Of a stretch of 64,000 bases of DNA, positions 25,030-34,251 are shown piece after piece (within the stretch, counting starts at the first letter, position 1; the number at the start of each line of letters is the position of its first letter). The position numbers and the translations under genes are program-made. The notes below the pieces were generated by a model. That model saw only the letters and a list, made by a program, of their open reading frames with translations. It did no database searches and had not been told where the DNA came from. This DNA comes from Chloroflexota bacterium (lineage in GTDB: Bacteria; Chloroflexota; Anaerolineae; Anaerolineales; Villigracilaceae): NCBI GenBank assembly GCA_016195815.1, contig JACPYX010000007.1, positions 186,001 through 250,000 on the forward strand, written 5' to 3'.

Positions 25030-25668
25030 CTATTTGCGAAACTCAAATTGACCGACAATTCGCAGAATATCAAAGCCTTCCGCAAACGGACATTCGGCCA
25101 GCGCGCCGTGACGCACCATGATGGAACGCGTCAGTTCGCCGTTGAAATAATATTTATCGCGATATGTTTCGTATCGAGACAATGCCTCGATCTTTGCGTT
25201 GACATCTTCTTCGGTGACCTCGGCCAGAAAGTGCGGGAAAAAACCGTGCGATGAGCGGACAACGTCAAAGCCTAAAACGGTGATGCCGCGAAACGCTCGC
25301 AAAGCCTCGTCGGTCATTGTGTTGTGGTCCTGGTGGACATCCTGCCTGCTGTGGGTGAAGATCAAGTCAGGGTTAAAGTCCCCCCGTAATTTGAGAAAAT
25401 ATTCAAGAATTTCCTGGCGCGAGTCCGGGAAGACGCGGGTCGTGAAAGGACCGAGCAGGATGTTTTCCTTTGGCACGCCCAACACAGCCATGGATTTATA
25501 GTGCTCGTCTTTTACATCCTTCAAATCGGGATTTCTCTGGTTGTCAGAGAGCGTAACGCATAATACATCCGTCTCTTTGACAACGTGGTGCAGCAAAGCG
25601 CCGCATCCCAATTCAATATCGTCGGGATGTGCGCCGAGAAAAAGGACTCGTTTGCCAAAAAAAAACAT
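25030..25668 (-). CDS. PIG-L/LmbE-family zinc deacetylase
   Basis: A 212-residue protein with the zinc site GAHPDDIELGCGALL (His-Pro-Asp-Asp) and HSRQDVHQDHNTM (third His and the following H-x-x-H). The family includes MshB, BshB and GlcNAc-PI deacetylases, which free an amine from an N-acetylated sugar. A TEEDVNAKIEAL C-terminal helix and KIEALSRYETYRDKYY stretch are common in sugar-nucleotide-linked members. It lies between a methyltransferase (26 bases) and a DinB-like gene (9 bases). The trio might make or modify an amino-sugar compound; this is inference. Confidence 0.83.
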   Translation of the reverse strand: MFFFGKRVLFLGAHPDDIELGCGALLHHVVKETDVLCVTLSDNQRNPDLKDVKDEHYKSMAVLGVPKENILLGPFTTRVFPDSRQEILEYFLKLRGDFNPDLIFTHSRQDVHQDHNTMTDEALRAFRGITVLGFDVVRSSHGFFPHFLAEVTEEDVNAKIEALSRYETYRDKYYFNGELTRSIMVRHGALAECPFAEGFDILRIVGQFEFRK

Positions 25669-25694
25669 CCGCTTCTCCGTTTCTCATCCGTTGG

Positions 25695-26519
25695 CTATTT
25701 TGTTGCCAGAATTCCGCCAACGACTTTGGTCATCACTAATTTTCCATCGCGGGCGAACCATTTCTTTGCCACTGCTTCAATCTTTCCGATCAATTCTTCG
25801 TATTCAGCGTGGCCGTTGAACATGGATGTCCACAATTTGCGGTCTTCGCTCAGCGATGCGCGCACATAGTCAATGAACGGCGCGACCTCGGGGAAGGTCA
25901 AATGATTTTCGAATTTGTGCAATTCGGTCTTGGCAAAAATTTTGCTGACCGTGTTGAAGATATCACCCTTGAAACGGCTCGATCCCGGCATCGGCGGGAT
26001 GGGCTTGTTGGTTGCCTCTTTGATGATGTCGTAGAACATTTTTTTATTCTCAGGCAAGGGGCCGGAGACGAAAAGCCGTCCGCCGGGTTTTCCCAAAACA
26101 GCATCGGGACTGCGCAGCACGCGGTGCGCCTCGCCAAATGTAAAGTCCAGGTTTGAGGCGTAATAAATGGCGAAGGCGCTCGTGCAAAGGTCAAAGGTAT
26201 TGTCCGCGAAGTTGAACGGCTTGTTGAAGTCCAAAAATTGAAAGTTAATACCGGCGCCGAGTTTTTTGTTTTTCTCTCGGGCCTTTGCCAGCAATTCTTC
26301 AGAAAAGTCGCCGCCAGTGATTTTTGCGCCACCTTTAGTATAATCATTGAATAAGAAACTCAATTTGCCTGCGCCGCAGCCGACATCGAGAATGCTCATG
26401 CCAGCTTGTGGCTTTAGCAGATCGTTTGTCCACTGATCAATATTTGCTGAGCCGTATTTCTCGTGGATGTCAATGCGTGCGAGCAAATCCTTGCTGGTTT
26501 CCTGATAATTGATTTCCAT
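25695..26519 (-). CDS. Class I SAM-dependent methyltransferase
   Basis: A 274-residue protein. Motif I is SILDVGCGAGKLSFLF, the acidic-loop block is ITGGDFSEELLAKA, and the later block is FADNTFDLCTSAFAIYYA. It fits UbiE/ubiquinone-type small-molecule methyltransferases. The C-terminal half (FSGPLPENKKMFYDIIKEATN and LTFPEVAPFIDYVRASL) resembles those acting on soluble substrates. It is the first gene of a three-gene minus-strand operon with PIG-L and DinB-like proteins. The acceptor is unknown. It is divergent from hisS, with 90 bases between the starts. Confidence 0.82.
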   Translation of the reverse strand: MEINYQETSKDLLARIDIHEKYGSANIDQWTNDLLKPQAGMSILDVGCGAGKLSFLFNDYTKGGAKITGGDFSEELLAKAREKNKKLGAGINFQFLDFNKPFNFADNTFDLCTSAFAIYYASNLDFTFGEAHRVLRSPDAVLGKPGGRLFVSGPLPENKKMFYDIIKEATNKPIPPMPGSSRFKGDIFNTVSKIFAKTELHKFENHLTFPEVAPFIDYVRASLSEDRKLWTSMFNGHAEYEELIGKIEAVAKKWFARDGKLVMTKVVGGILATK

Positions 26520-26536
26520 CTTGTCTCCTTATTGTG

Positions 26537-26565
26537 TTGCGATAAAAACTTTTTTTCATTATACC
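26537..26565 (+). promoter_or_regulatory. hisS promoter
   Basis: TTGCGA (26537-26542), a 17-base spacer and TATACC (26560-26565). The same -35 wording (TTGCGA) and spacing recur in the tRNA-His promoter 1.3 kb downstream. No T-box-like or other leader fold was recognised in the short leader. Confidence 0.6.
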
Positions 26566-26609
26566 AAACAGAGACTAAAATTCAATAAATGAATTTTGAA
26601 CGGAGTGCT

Positions 26610-27884
26610 ATGAGTAAAACACAAACTGTAAAAGGCACGCGCGAATTCTATCCTGAAGAGATGGCGCTTCGCAATTATCTTTATGAAAAAGTACGCGCCG
26701 CATCGCAGGCTTTTGGTTACCAGGAATGGGACGGGCCATTCATCGAAACCATTGATCTCTACGCGGCCAAGTCTGGCGAAGAGTTGGTGAAGAAGCAATC
26801 GTTCGTGTTTGAAGACCGCGGGGGAGACCTGGTCACGCTTCGCCCTGAACTCACGCCTTCCCTGGCGCGCATGATTGCGGCCAAACAAAACGAGCTGACG
26901 TATCCCGTTCGCTGGTGGTCGTTCGGTCCGTTCTGGCGATACGAACAGCCGCAAAAGGGACGCGCCCGTGAGTTCTTTCAGTGGAACATTGACATGCTTG
27001 GAGTTAACTCACCGGAGGCGGATGCGGAACTGATCGCGGTTGCGGCGGCGTTCCTGCGCTCGGTCAAACTTGACCCTCAGCGGGCCGTCATTTATGTAAA
27101 TAACCGCCGCTTGATGGATTCCCAGTTCGATGCGCTCGGCATTCCGGTAGAGAAGCGGCTCGAGGTATCCAATCTTGTTGACCGCCGCTCGAAAATGGAC
27201 TCCGCCAAATGGGACGCGTACGCGCTCGAATCCGGCCTTATGCAAAAGCAACTCGATGGCTTGAAAGCCTTGCTTGGCGATTTTGATTTATGGAAGAAGA
27301 GCGACGAACTGACGCGTCTCTTCGCCGCGCTGGAAGCTTTGGGCGTAAAAGAATATGTCAAGTTCGATCCCAACATCATGCGCGGGCTTTTGTATTACAC
27401 TGGCACGGTCTTTGAAGCTTTCGATACAAGCGGCTCGCTTAAACGCGCCATCCTCGGCGGCGGGCGCTACGATAATCTGCTGGCCGATGTTGGCGGGCAA
27501 CCGCTCTCAGGCGTTGGCTTTGCAATGGGCGATGTGGTGATCGGAATCATTCTTCAGGAAGCCGGGCTTCTGCCTGAATTCAAGCCGAGTCCTGCATCTG
27601 TGATGGTAACTGTGTTCGACGAATCTTTGTGGATGAAGTCTTATGCTCTCGCGAGCGAATTACGCCGGGCGGGCCTAAACACAGTGGTCTATCCTGAGCC
27701 AGCCAAATTGCCAAAGCAGTTCAAATTTGCAGATAAGATGAAGATGCGCGTGGCTTTGGTCATCGGGCCGGATGAGGCGGAAAAAGAGCAGGTGGTGGTG
27801 AAAGATTTGTCAAACGGCAGCCAGCAAACGGTCCAGAAAGAGAGGCTGTTGGATGTTATCCAAAAAATCCTTGCGAGCCTTTAG
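26610..27884 (+). CDS. hisS: Histidyl-tRNA synthetase
   Basis: About 424 residues, a class II synthetase. Motif 1 lies near GTREFYPEEMALRNYLYEKV; motif 2 is SFGPFWRYEQPQKGRAREFFQWNIDMLG; the HisA motif is RGLLYYTGTVFEAFD and the motif 3 region is LSGVGFAMGDVVIGIIL. The C-terminal anticodon-binding domain (SVMVTVFDESLWMKSYALASELRRAG) is complete. It charges tRNA-His in the cytosol. The track start at 26589 is replaced by ATG 26610, preceded by CGGAGTG. The tRNA-His gene follows by 29 bases. Confidence 0.95.
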   Translation: MSKTQTVKGTREFYPEEMALRNYLYEKVRAASQAFGYQEWDGPFIETIDLYAAKSGEELVKKQSFVFEDRGGDLVTLRPELTPSLARMIAAKQNELTYPVRWWSFGPFWRYEQPQKGRAREFFQWNIDMLGVNSPEADAELIAVAAAFLRSVKLDPQRAVIYVNNRRLMDSQFDALGIPVEKRLEVSNLVDRRSKMDSAKWDAYALESGLMQKQLDGLKALLGDFDLWKKSDELTRLFAALEALGVKEYVKFDPNIMRGLLYYTGTVFEAFDTSGSLKRAILGGGRYDNLLADVGGQPLSGVGFAMGDVVIGIILQEAGLLPEFKPSPASVMVTVFDESLWMKSYALASELRRAGLNTVVYPEPAKLPKQFKFADKMKMRVALVIGPDEAEKEQVVVKDLSNGSQQTVQKERLLDVIQKILASL

Positions 27885-27899
27885 TCATGATGATATAAT
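27871..27899 (+). promoter_or_regulatory. tRNA-His promoter
   Basis: TTGCGA (27871-27876), a 17-base spacer and TATAAT (27894-27899). The -35 lies inside the last codons of hisS. The predicted start is about 8 bases before the mature tRNA, so the tRNA can be made independently of hisS. Confidence 0.72.
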
Positions 27900-27913
27900 C
27901 CCGCCCGCTAAAC

Positions 27914-27986
27914 GGTGCCTGTAGCTCAACGGCAGAGCGCCACACTGTGGATGTGGATGTTGTGGGTTCGAAACCCATCAGGCACC
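27914..27986 (+). tRNA. tRNA-His (GTG)
   Basis: A full cloverleaf can be folded. The acceptor stem GTGCCTG pairs with CAGGCAC and the extra 5' G at position -1 pairs with the discriminator C, the identity mark of tRNA-His. The anticodon stem CCACA/TGTGG holds the loop CTGTGGA with anticodon GTG, and the T-loop is TTCGAAA. CCA is not encoded. Confidence 0.95.
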
Positions 27987-27988
27987 CT

Positions 27989-28012
27989 AAACGCCCTCGT
28001 GTGAGGGCGTTT
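27989..28012 (+). terminator. Terminator hairpin after tRNA-His
   Basis: A perfect 10-bp stem, AAACGCCCTC against GAGGGCGTTT, with a GTGT loop, followed by AAGTTTTAAT. The U-run is weak but the stem is strong. It also lies downstream of the convergent DUF255 gene, so it may act in both directions. Confidence 0.75.
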
Positions 28013-28046
28013 AAGTTTTAATCGGCTGTGTACCAGGCCGTCAGAT

Positions 28047-30098
28047 TTATAACTGAGTTCGCAGCTCTTCGGGTGTTGTTGCAGGCTGTTTGCAAACAAA
28101 ATGTTCGCAAACGTAAGCGGTGGCTTTCCCGTCTTTAACCGGACGCCCGGCTAAAAGCGCGGGAGCGTCGGTCGGCGGGGGGTAGGGGGATGCGGCTATC
28201 ACGACATTTGGCCTGTATGCCGATCGGATAACATCCAGCATCGCCTGGGCGTTTTCGATACCCGCATCAAACAGGATGGCGACCTGTTTGCCGTTATCTA
28301 AGGCGCGATGCGCGGCTGATAGCCAGCGCGCAAATGCCATCGGATAACGCATGGCAGAGTCGGCGATAAGCCTCAGCGCCTTCTCAGCCAGGTCGCGGTA
28401 TTCGGCTTTATCTGTGAATGAAGCAAGTTTGAGCAGGGCCTCGCAAGCCAGGGCATTGCCGGAAGGTGTGGCATTATCTTGAATATCTTTGGGGCGGATA
28501 AGTAAACTCTCTCCATTTTGCGGAGTGTCAAAAAAACTGCCCTCAGGATCGGAGAAATAAGCGATCATTTCATTTGCCAATTTCTGCGCGGCAACGAACC
28601 AGCGATTATTGAAATCGGTTTGATATAGTTCGATCAGGCCGATGATCAACGCGGCGTAATCTTCAAGAAAAACCTCATTTGTAACTTGTCCGTTTCGCCA
28701 CGAGCGGCGCAGACGTTCTTCGACGTAAAGGTTGGCCAGCAAAAAATCTGCGTTGCGCGCGGCCAGAATAAGATATTCAGTTGCTTTTTGTTTATCGTCT
28801 ACGAAACGGGCGGCCTCAGCGAAGGCGTGAAGCATGAGGCCGTTCCAGGCGGTAAGAACTTTATCGTCTGTACCGGGGCGGACGCGTGAAGCGCGTACTG
28901 TAAGAAGCCTGGAGTGGCAATCGGTTAATTTATCGGCGACCTGCTGTTCGTTAATATTGAAGCGGGCAGCGAGGGTTGCATCATCCATTGCGCGTTGTAA
29001 AACTGTCTTGCCTTCCCAATTCCCTTTTTCGGTGATCCCATAAGCCGCCGCGAAGAATTCAAAGTCTGAATCGTCGGCCAGTGTTTTTCCGATTTCTTCC
29101 TTCGTCCATACATAGAACTTGCCTTCTTCTCCTTCTGAATCTGCATCCAGTGAAGAATAAAAACCGCCATCGGGGTGGGTCATTTCGCGCGCTACGAAAT
29201 CGAGGGTTTCGATGGCGATGCGTTTGAAATAAGGTTCATCTGTGATCTGCCAGGCGTGGAGGTATGCGAGCGCAAGTTGGGCATTGTCGTAAAGCATTTT
29301 TTCGAAATGTGGAATGCGCCAGAATGAATCGGTGGAATAACGGGAGAAGCCTCCGCCGACCACATCGTACATTCCGCCGCGTGCCATGGACTTGAGCGCG
29401 TGTATAGCGGGAAGTTTTCCAAGTTCTTTGAATCTGCTGAAATCGATTTGCCGCAGCAAAAACTCTATCGTCATTGGCTGGGGGAATTTCGGCGCATCGC
29501 CCCAACCTCCATAGCCCCAATCGTACGCGCCGGTGATGGATGCAGTGACCCTTGTCAAGTCTTCCTGTGTAAGAGATGTATTGCTCTTGTCGGGCTGTGC
29601 GACCATTTGTTGCAGATGTTGTGATATTTGATTCCCCACGCGTTCGATCTCATCATGTTCATTTTGCCAGGCATTGACTAGTCCGCTTAATACGTCAGAA
29701 AAGGATGGCATGTTGTAGCGTTTTACAGGCGGAAAGTACGTGCCCGCATAAAACGGACGCAGATCGGGCGTGAGGAATACTGACATCGGCCAGCCGCCCG
29801 AACCGGTCATTGCGGTGGTGGCTTGCATGTAAATGTTGTCGAGGTCGGGGCGTTCCTCGCGGTCTACTTTAATGCAGATGAAGTGTTTGTTCATGTAAGC
29901 GGCAGTCTCTATGTTTTCAAATGACTCGTGTGCCATGACGTGACACCAATGACATGCCGCATAGCCAATCGAAAGAAAAATCGGCTTATTCTCGGTGCGG
30001 GCTTTTGCCAGCGCTTCTTCGCCCCAGGGATACCAGTCAACGGGGTTGTGGGCGTGTTGTAGAAGATAAGGGGATGTTGAATTTGCGAGCCTGTTCAT
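28047..30098 (-). CDS. DUF255 thioredoxin-fold protein (YyaL/SPATA20 family)
   Basis: A 683-residue protein. The N-terminal thioredoxin-like DUF255 domain has [34 protein letters not shown] (CHWC in place of CxxC) and [12 protein letters not shown]-type wording ([13 protein letters not shown]). An alpha/alpha six-barrel glycosidase-like domain follows ([52 protein letters not shown]). The ending [16 protein letters not shown] with its Cys pair is typical. The family's biochemical role is not known; a redox or epimerase-like function has been proposed. It is normal in length, monocistronic, and starts at ATG 30098. Confidence 0.85.
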   Translation of the reverse strand: MNRLANSTSPYLLQHAHNPVDWYPWGEEALAKARTENKPIFLSIGYAACHWCHVMAHESFENIETAAYMNKHFICIKVDREERPDLDNIYMQATTAMTGSGGWPMSVFLTPDLRPFYAGTYFPPVKRYNMPSFSDVLSGLVNAWQNEHDEIERVGNQISQHLQQMVAQPDKSNTSLTQEDLTRVTASITGAYDWGYGGWGDAPKFPQPMTIEFLLRQIDFSRFKELGKLPAIHALKSMARGGMYDVVGGGFSRYSTDSFWRIPHFEKMLYDNAQLALAYLHAWQITDEPYFKRIAIETLDFVAREMTHPDGGFYSSLDADSEGEEGKFYVWTKEEIGKTLADDSDFEFFAAAYGITEKGNWEGKTVLQRAMDDATLAARFNINEQQVADKLTDCHSRLLTVRASRVRPGTDDKVLTAWNGLMLHAFAEAARFVDDKQKATEYLILAARNADFLLANLYVEERLRRSWRNGQVTNEVFLEDYAALIIGLIELYQTDFNNRWFVAAQKLANEMIAYFSDPEGSFFDTPQNGESLLIRPKDIQDNATPSGNALACEALLKLASFTDKAEYRDLAEKALRLIADSAMRYPMAFARWLSAAHRALDNGKQVAILFDAGIENAQAMLDVIRSAYRPNVVIAASPYPPPTDAPALLAGRPVKDGKATAYVCEHFVCKQPATTPEELRTQL

Positions 30099-30133
30099 AA
30101 TAGAGCGATTATATCTGATGGCAACATCAGCCC

Positions 30134-31012
30134 TTATTTGATTTTTATGGCTAATGTGTAATTGACCACTTGCCCCGCCATTGGCACCACTTCAATGATG
30201 TAGTCCTGTGTCATGGGGAGTTTCAAATCGAAATCGGTCGCGCCCGTCACCGAGCGGACATAAGGCTGGCCGTCACTGAAGCCATAGATCGTCAGGGCCA
30301 CGTTGGTCCCGCTCAATGACACGCTCATTTTTTGATCTTTGATGGCAAATACGGTATAGGCTACGTTGTAGCCGCCAGCGGTCTTTCCGCTGACTTTTGC
30401 CGAATCTTCTCCCGCCGCGAATTTGACGCGGGCCGGGATGTCAACGGAAAGCGTAAAGTTCTCGGCGATTGCCCCGCCATACAGGCTGATGTAATAATCT
30501 TCGGTCGTTGGAAGCGTGCCCTGCCAGTTGGAGAGTTTGGACGCGGCATTCAGCATTGTTGTTCCTCCCTGTGTCTTGATGGACATGGTTACATCATTGT
30601 TGAAGGAACTGGCCATGACGATCATAGGCTGGCCCTGCAAGGCTGCGAGCACATAATTTTTTGTTTCACCAGGCTGGATCGTACCTGTTGCCTCGCCAGT
30701 TGTTGCGCCGGTCAGAAAGTTGATGCGCGTTGCCACAGGCAGGACTTGAGTGGGCTGAACTGGGGGAAAGGTGGGCAGGATCGGGGTGAGTAAGGAAGCC
30801 GTGGTCGGCGCGGAAGTTGGCGGGATGTTGGTCGGCACCGCTTGAGCGGTCAATGCCTGCAACGTAGCCGCCACAACAGTCGCTACTTCGTTTTGTGCGG
30901 ACGGCGCCGCAGGAGATGCGGTTCCTCCACACGCCACAACAAGTAAGGTGGCGATTACCAGTGCCGCAAGCGGCCTCCATGTTTTTGTGAGGGCAGTATA
31001 AGGTGTTTTCAT
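30134..31012 (-). CDS. Lipoprotein with two pre-peptidase-C-like beta domains
   Basis: About 292 residues. A signal peptide ends in the lipobox VVACGG. A Pro/Thr/Ser-rich linker ([16 protein letters not shown]) of the type common in Chloroflexota surface lipoproteins follows. Two beta-rich repeats then each contain a 'G...Y.l.a..gq.m.v.l' pattern ([21 protein letters not shown] and [21 protein letters not shown]), which resemble PPC-type domains. The track start at 31033 is replaced by ATG 31012, preceded by AAGGAG. It would sit on the outer face of the membrane; its ligand is unknown. Confidence 0.75.
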   Translation of the reverse strand: MKTPYTALTKTWRPLAALVIATLLVVACGGTASPAAPSAQNEVATVVAATLQALTAQAVPTNIPPTSAPTTASLLTPILPTFPPVQPTQVLPVATRINFLTGATTGEATGTIQPGETKNYVLAALQGQPMIVMASSFNNDVTMSIKTQGGTTMLNAASKLSNWQGTLPTTEDYYISLYGGAIAENFTLSVDIPARVKFAAGEDSAKVSGKTAGGYNVAYTVFAIKDQKMSVSLSGTNVALTIYGFSDGQPYVRSVTGATDFDLKLPMTQDYIIEVVPMAGQVVNYTLAIKIK

Positions 31013-31087
31013 GCGAGTCTCCTTGAATTTCAAAAGTATATCCTAATTGGCTTAAGTCAAAATAAGATGATGCGGTAAAATCCAGCC

Positions 31088-31459
31088 ATGTCAAATTTCA
31101 GAGAACTGTTTTATCGCTGGGGGCCGGCGATCCTGGTCATGGCTGTGATATTTTTCTCTTCATCCAAACCCGGGAACGATTTGCCAAATTTCGGTACGAT
31201 TGATTTTGAAGTAAAGAAGTTTGGACACGTGATCGGCTATGGGTTGCTGGCGCTAAGCTATTGGCGAGGCCTGCGCTTTGATAAAAAATATATTTGGCTT
31301 GCGTGGGTTCTGGCGATTGCGTATGCGCTTACCGATGAATTCCACCAGTCATTCGTAGCCGGACGCCATCCTTCAATGGTTGATGTGTTTTTGTTTGACG
31401 GGGGCGGCGCGATGCTTGCTTTGTGGATTGGACGGCGTCGTTTGGAAAGTAAAATATAA
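31088..31459 (+). CDS. VanZ-like membrane protein
   Basis: A 123-residue protein with the VanZ pattern: RWGPAILVMAVIFFSSSKPG, KKFGHVIGYGLLALSYWRGL, WVLAIAYALTDEFHQSFVAGRHPSMVDVFLFDGGG. The conserved D-E-x-H-Q and R-x-x-S-x-x-D-x-x-x-D residues are present. It has about four membrane helices. VanZ gives low-level teicoplanin resistance, but most family members are uncharacterised. It is single and divergent from the lipoprotein gene. Confidence 0.85.
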   Translation: MSNFRELFYRWGPAILVMAVIFFSSSKPGNDLPNFGTIDFEVKKFGHVIGYGLLALSYWRGLRFDKKYIWLAWVLAIAYALTDEFHQSFVAGRHPSMVDVFLFDGGGAMLALWIGRRRLESKI

Positions 31460-31664
31460 CAGCAGGTTGATGCGTGAGTCTTTGATGATGCCCTGCAAAT
31501 ATGCAATAGCGCGTTGAGCAAGAGCGCCAGATGGCGCAAAGATAACAAAACGCTTTGGCGCTTTCAACAGATGCTTGAGTGCTGGTGATAAGTTTCGATG
31601 CGTAACGTTGGTTTGCCGCCGGCGCCTGCGGCGGTATTTCTTTAGTTCGTTTTTTGATACGGGC

Positions 31665-32174
31665 TTATTCTTTTATCCCCAACTCTTTGAAATTGGCATT
31701 TGATAAGAAGCGATTCACTTCTTGTTCGACGGCACGGCACGCTGATGGAATCGCCTCATTAACGGCCTGACTCAACCCGCTTCCCATCAATATTTGTTCG
31801 GCCTCGATCCCAATGATCCTGATTGGAATTTCGTCCAGCGCAGGGTTGAGCCTGCGTCCAAGTTGCAGTGTCTCGGCAACGCCCCATCCATGCGCGGATT
31901 GCGAATCGGGCGCGAACGCAGACAGTTCATTTGGACCGAGTTGATGCAGTCTGCCCGGCTTTTTCAAGCTCTGGACTGCATCAACCAAAACAGCCGCGTC
32001 CACGTCTTCAAGCAGATCCAACAAAGCGAGACCAGGCAGTTCGCTCGCCTCTATCTGGACCTCCGGCCGGGCCGCCGTTTCGGGATATTCCTCCTGCCAG
32101 CGCCGCACAGTTTCCAGCCCGGCGGCATCGTCCCCGCGCAAACTTTGACCGATGCCGATTACCGCAATCTTCAT
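31665..32174 (-). CDS. NiFe hydrogenase maturation endopeptidase
   Basis: About 169 residues. MKIAVIGIGQSLRGDDAAGLETVRRW carries the G-x-x-L-x-G-DD-G-type motif of the HycI/HyaD/HoxW family, with a nickel-sensing Asp. DAAVLVDAVQS is the second acidic block. It cuts the C-terminal tail of the large subunit after nickel insertion; the tail of the adjacent large subunit (ATH, then about 11 residues) is suitable. The track start at 32228 is replaced by ATG 32174, which overlaps the large-subunit stop as ATGA. Last gene of the hydrogenase operon. Confidence 0.9.
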   Translation of the reverse strand: MKIAVIGIGQSLRGDDAAGLETVRRWQEEYPETAARPEVQIEASELPGLALLDLLEDVDAAVLVDAVQSLKKPGRLHQLGPNELSAFAPDSQSAHGWGVAETLQLGRRLNPALDEIPIRIIGIEAEQILMGSGLSQAVNEAIPSACRAVEQEVNRFLSNANFKELGIKE

Positions 32175-33460
32175 TTTTCGATTTCTTCCACTTTTAATTT
32201 CAAGAAATGCGTTGCACAAGAGATGCACGGATCATAAGCGCGCACAAGATGTTCAGCCGTGAGAGTAGCGTCAGCATGTGACATGCTCACGATTTTCGGC
32301 GCCAACGCAAACAGGTCTGCTTCGATGCGGGGCAGGTTTTGCGCGGTGGGCGGGGTGATCTTTGCAAATTCGATCAGTCCGTTCCCGTCAATTTGATAGC
32401 GATGATAGAGTAGTCCGCGCGGCGCTTCAGTTGCTGCTGCGCCGTTACCCGCTTTGAGCTTCAACTCGAGATGTGCCGGCCCGTCGGGCTTATACGCCTT
32501 CACGAGTTGGATTGCTTCCTCGAAGAATTGCACCAATTCGATGGCGCGCGCTATCAACGACTTATACGGGTTTCTAAGCGGCAGTTTTATCTTTGAATCT
32601 TTCAGCGACTTTTGCGCAATCGGAAGCAATTGTGCGTGGTTCAGATTCAAGCGCGCCAAGGGGCCGACAAGATAAGTGTTGCCGTCCACTGTGCGGCCAT
32701 GCAGGGCGTTTGAATGTTCGATGTGTTCTTCGATGTAGGCGGTCTCATAATCCTGGACGGAAAGTTTTCGCCCTTTTGACGACCAGACTTCTCCCTCGAT
32801 TACGCCGTATTCGTCCGGGTGATGCAGGGCCACAAACTCGTAGTCAATTTCAAGTTCGGGGAAGGGCAGGGTCACAGCCCACTTGACGCAATCAATCGAA
32901 GCCTGCAATCCCCATTCGAGTTCGGGAAGCAGGGCTGTCAGCGAAGCGGCTTGCGGCCAGCTATAGAATCCGCCCACGCATACATTGACGGGGTGAATCG
33001 AGCGCCCACCGATGGCCTTCAATATCTGATTGCCGATCTTCTTGAGACGCAGTGCGTTCTTGACCACGTCGGGCGCAATAGCCGCGACTTCAAAAGCCGA
33101 CTGCTTGCCGAGCAAGTCAGGAGCTTGCAGCATGTAAATATGTAACGCGTGACTCTCAATATATTCGCCGCAGTACATCAGACGGCGCAGGGCGCGCGCC
33201 TGATGGCCGACCTTAATACCCAGGGCGTTTTCCAATGCAAACGCCGAGCTCATCTGATACGCGACCGGGCAAATCCCGCAAATGCGCGCGGTGATATCGG
33301 GAACTTCCTGCAGAAAACGATTACGGAGAAAGCCTTCGAAAAAGCGCGGCGGTTCATAAATATCCAAACGAATCTCAACAGCCTTGCCGTTTTTCAACCC
33401 GATGAACAAACCACCTTCACCTTCCACGCGCGCCAGGGCAGGAACTTCGATATTCTTCAT
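32171..33460 (-). CDS. NiFe hydrogenase large (alpha) subunit, group 3b type
   Basis: A 429-residue protein with the nickel-binding motifs ARICGICPVAYQ (L1, C-x-x-C) and YDPCISCATHFLKLKVEEIEK (L2, DPC-x-x-CATH plus a cleavable tail). The EPPRFFEGFLRNR and FALENALG surroundings match cytosolic group 3 enzymes. It binds the NiFe(CN)2CO centre that splits or makes H2. The start overlaps the small-subunit stop. Four overlapping partner genes give a complete heterotetramer with the NAD(P)-linked subunits, pointing to group 3b rather than the F420 (3a) or HoxH (3d) types. Confidence 0.92.
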   Translation of the reverse strand: MKNIEVPALARVEGEGGLFIGLKNGKAVEIRLDIYEPPRFFEGFLRNRFLQEVPDITARICGICPVAYQMSSAFALENALGIKVGHQARALRRLMYCGEYIESHALHIYMLQAPDLLGKQSAFEVAAIAPDVVKNALRLKKIGNQILKAIGGRSIHPVNVCVGGFYSWPQAASLTALLPELEWGLQASIDCVKWAVTLPFPELEIDYEFVALHHPDEYGVIEGEVWSSKGRKLSVQDYETAYIEEHIEHSNALHGRTVDGNTYLVGPLARLNLNHAQLLPIAQKSLKDSKIKLPLRNPYKSLIARAIELVQFFEEAIQLVKAYKPDGPAHLELKLKAGNGAAATEAPRGLLYHRYQIDGNGLIEFAKITPPTAQNLPRIEADLFALAPKIVSMSHADATLTAEHLVRAYDPCISCATHFLKLKVEEIEK

Positions 33461-34251
33461 TTTGTCTCCTTGTGGGCGGAAAGCAGGGCGTCGGCTGTTT
33501 TGCGGAACGAGGGCGCGTATCCACTGATGCCGCGGAAGAGGCGGGCGGTTGCCCCCGGATAGGGTTCCAATTTCTGCAGGATTGGCGATAAAGAATCAAG
33601 GTTGGCTTCGCGGACCGGCCCGAAACAGCCATAGCAGCCTCGTCCGTTGACAGGGCAAATTGCGCCGCACCCGGCTTGCGTCGCGGGACCGAGGCATTGA
33701 AATCCTTTATCCACCAGCACACAGATCGTGCCGCGCCGCTTGCATTCCAGGCAAACGGAGTAGGCGGGTAAACTCGGTTTGCGGTTATTGAGCAGGGCCG
33801 TGATAACTTCTAGCACCTGCTCTTTGTTGACGGGGCAGCCCCATAATTCCAGATCAACCTTGACGTGTTCTGCGATTGGCGTGGCTGTTTTCAAATAGTG
33901 CAGATATTCAGGATGAGCATAAACGACTTTGGCGTATTCGTCTGCGTTTGCGAAATTCCTCAACGCCTGAATGCCGCCGGCCGTCGCGCACGTTCCGAGT
34001 GCAATTAAGATTTTGGCCTGGCGGCGGACTTCCTTTATGCGCTCGATCTCGTGCGGAGTTGTTACCGAGCCTTCAACGATTGCAATATCATAAGGGCCGG
34101 GGCGTTCGGCGCGTGTGGCTTCAAGGAAGAAAGCGATGTCAATTGCTTCGGCTAAATCAAGTAAATCATCTTCCATGTTTAGGATGGAAAGCTGGCAGCC
34201 ATCACAGGACGAAAATTTGTAAACAGCGACTGTCGGTTTGGGATTACTCAT
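33457..34251 (-). CDS. NiFe hydrogenase small (delta) subunit
   Basis: A 264-residue protein. The proximal cluster motif is YKFSSCDGCQLSILN, further ligands are in LGTCATAGG and LELWGCPV, and the C-terminal cluster blocks are CLECKRRGTICVLVDKGFQCLGPATQAGCGAICPVNGRGCYGCFG. It lacks a Tat signal, as expected for a cytosolic enzyme. It carries electrons from the NiFe site to the flavin subunit. It joins the flavin-subunit stop in a TAATG overlap and overlaps the large-subunit start, so the subunits are made together. Confidence 0.9.
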   Translation of the reverse strand: MSNPKPTVAVYKFSSCDGCQLSILNMEDDLLDLAEAIDIAFFLEATRAERPGPYDIAIVEGSVTTPHEIERIKEVRRQAKILIALGTCATAGGIQALRNFANADEYAKVVYAHPEYLHYLKTATPIAEHVKVDLELWGCPVNKEQVLEVITALLNNRKPSLPAYSVCLECKRRGTICVLVDKGFQCLGPATQAGCGAICPVNGRGCYGCFGPVREANLDSLSPILQKLEPYPGATARLFRGISGYAPSFRKTADALLSAHKETK

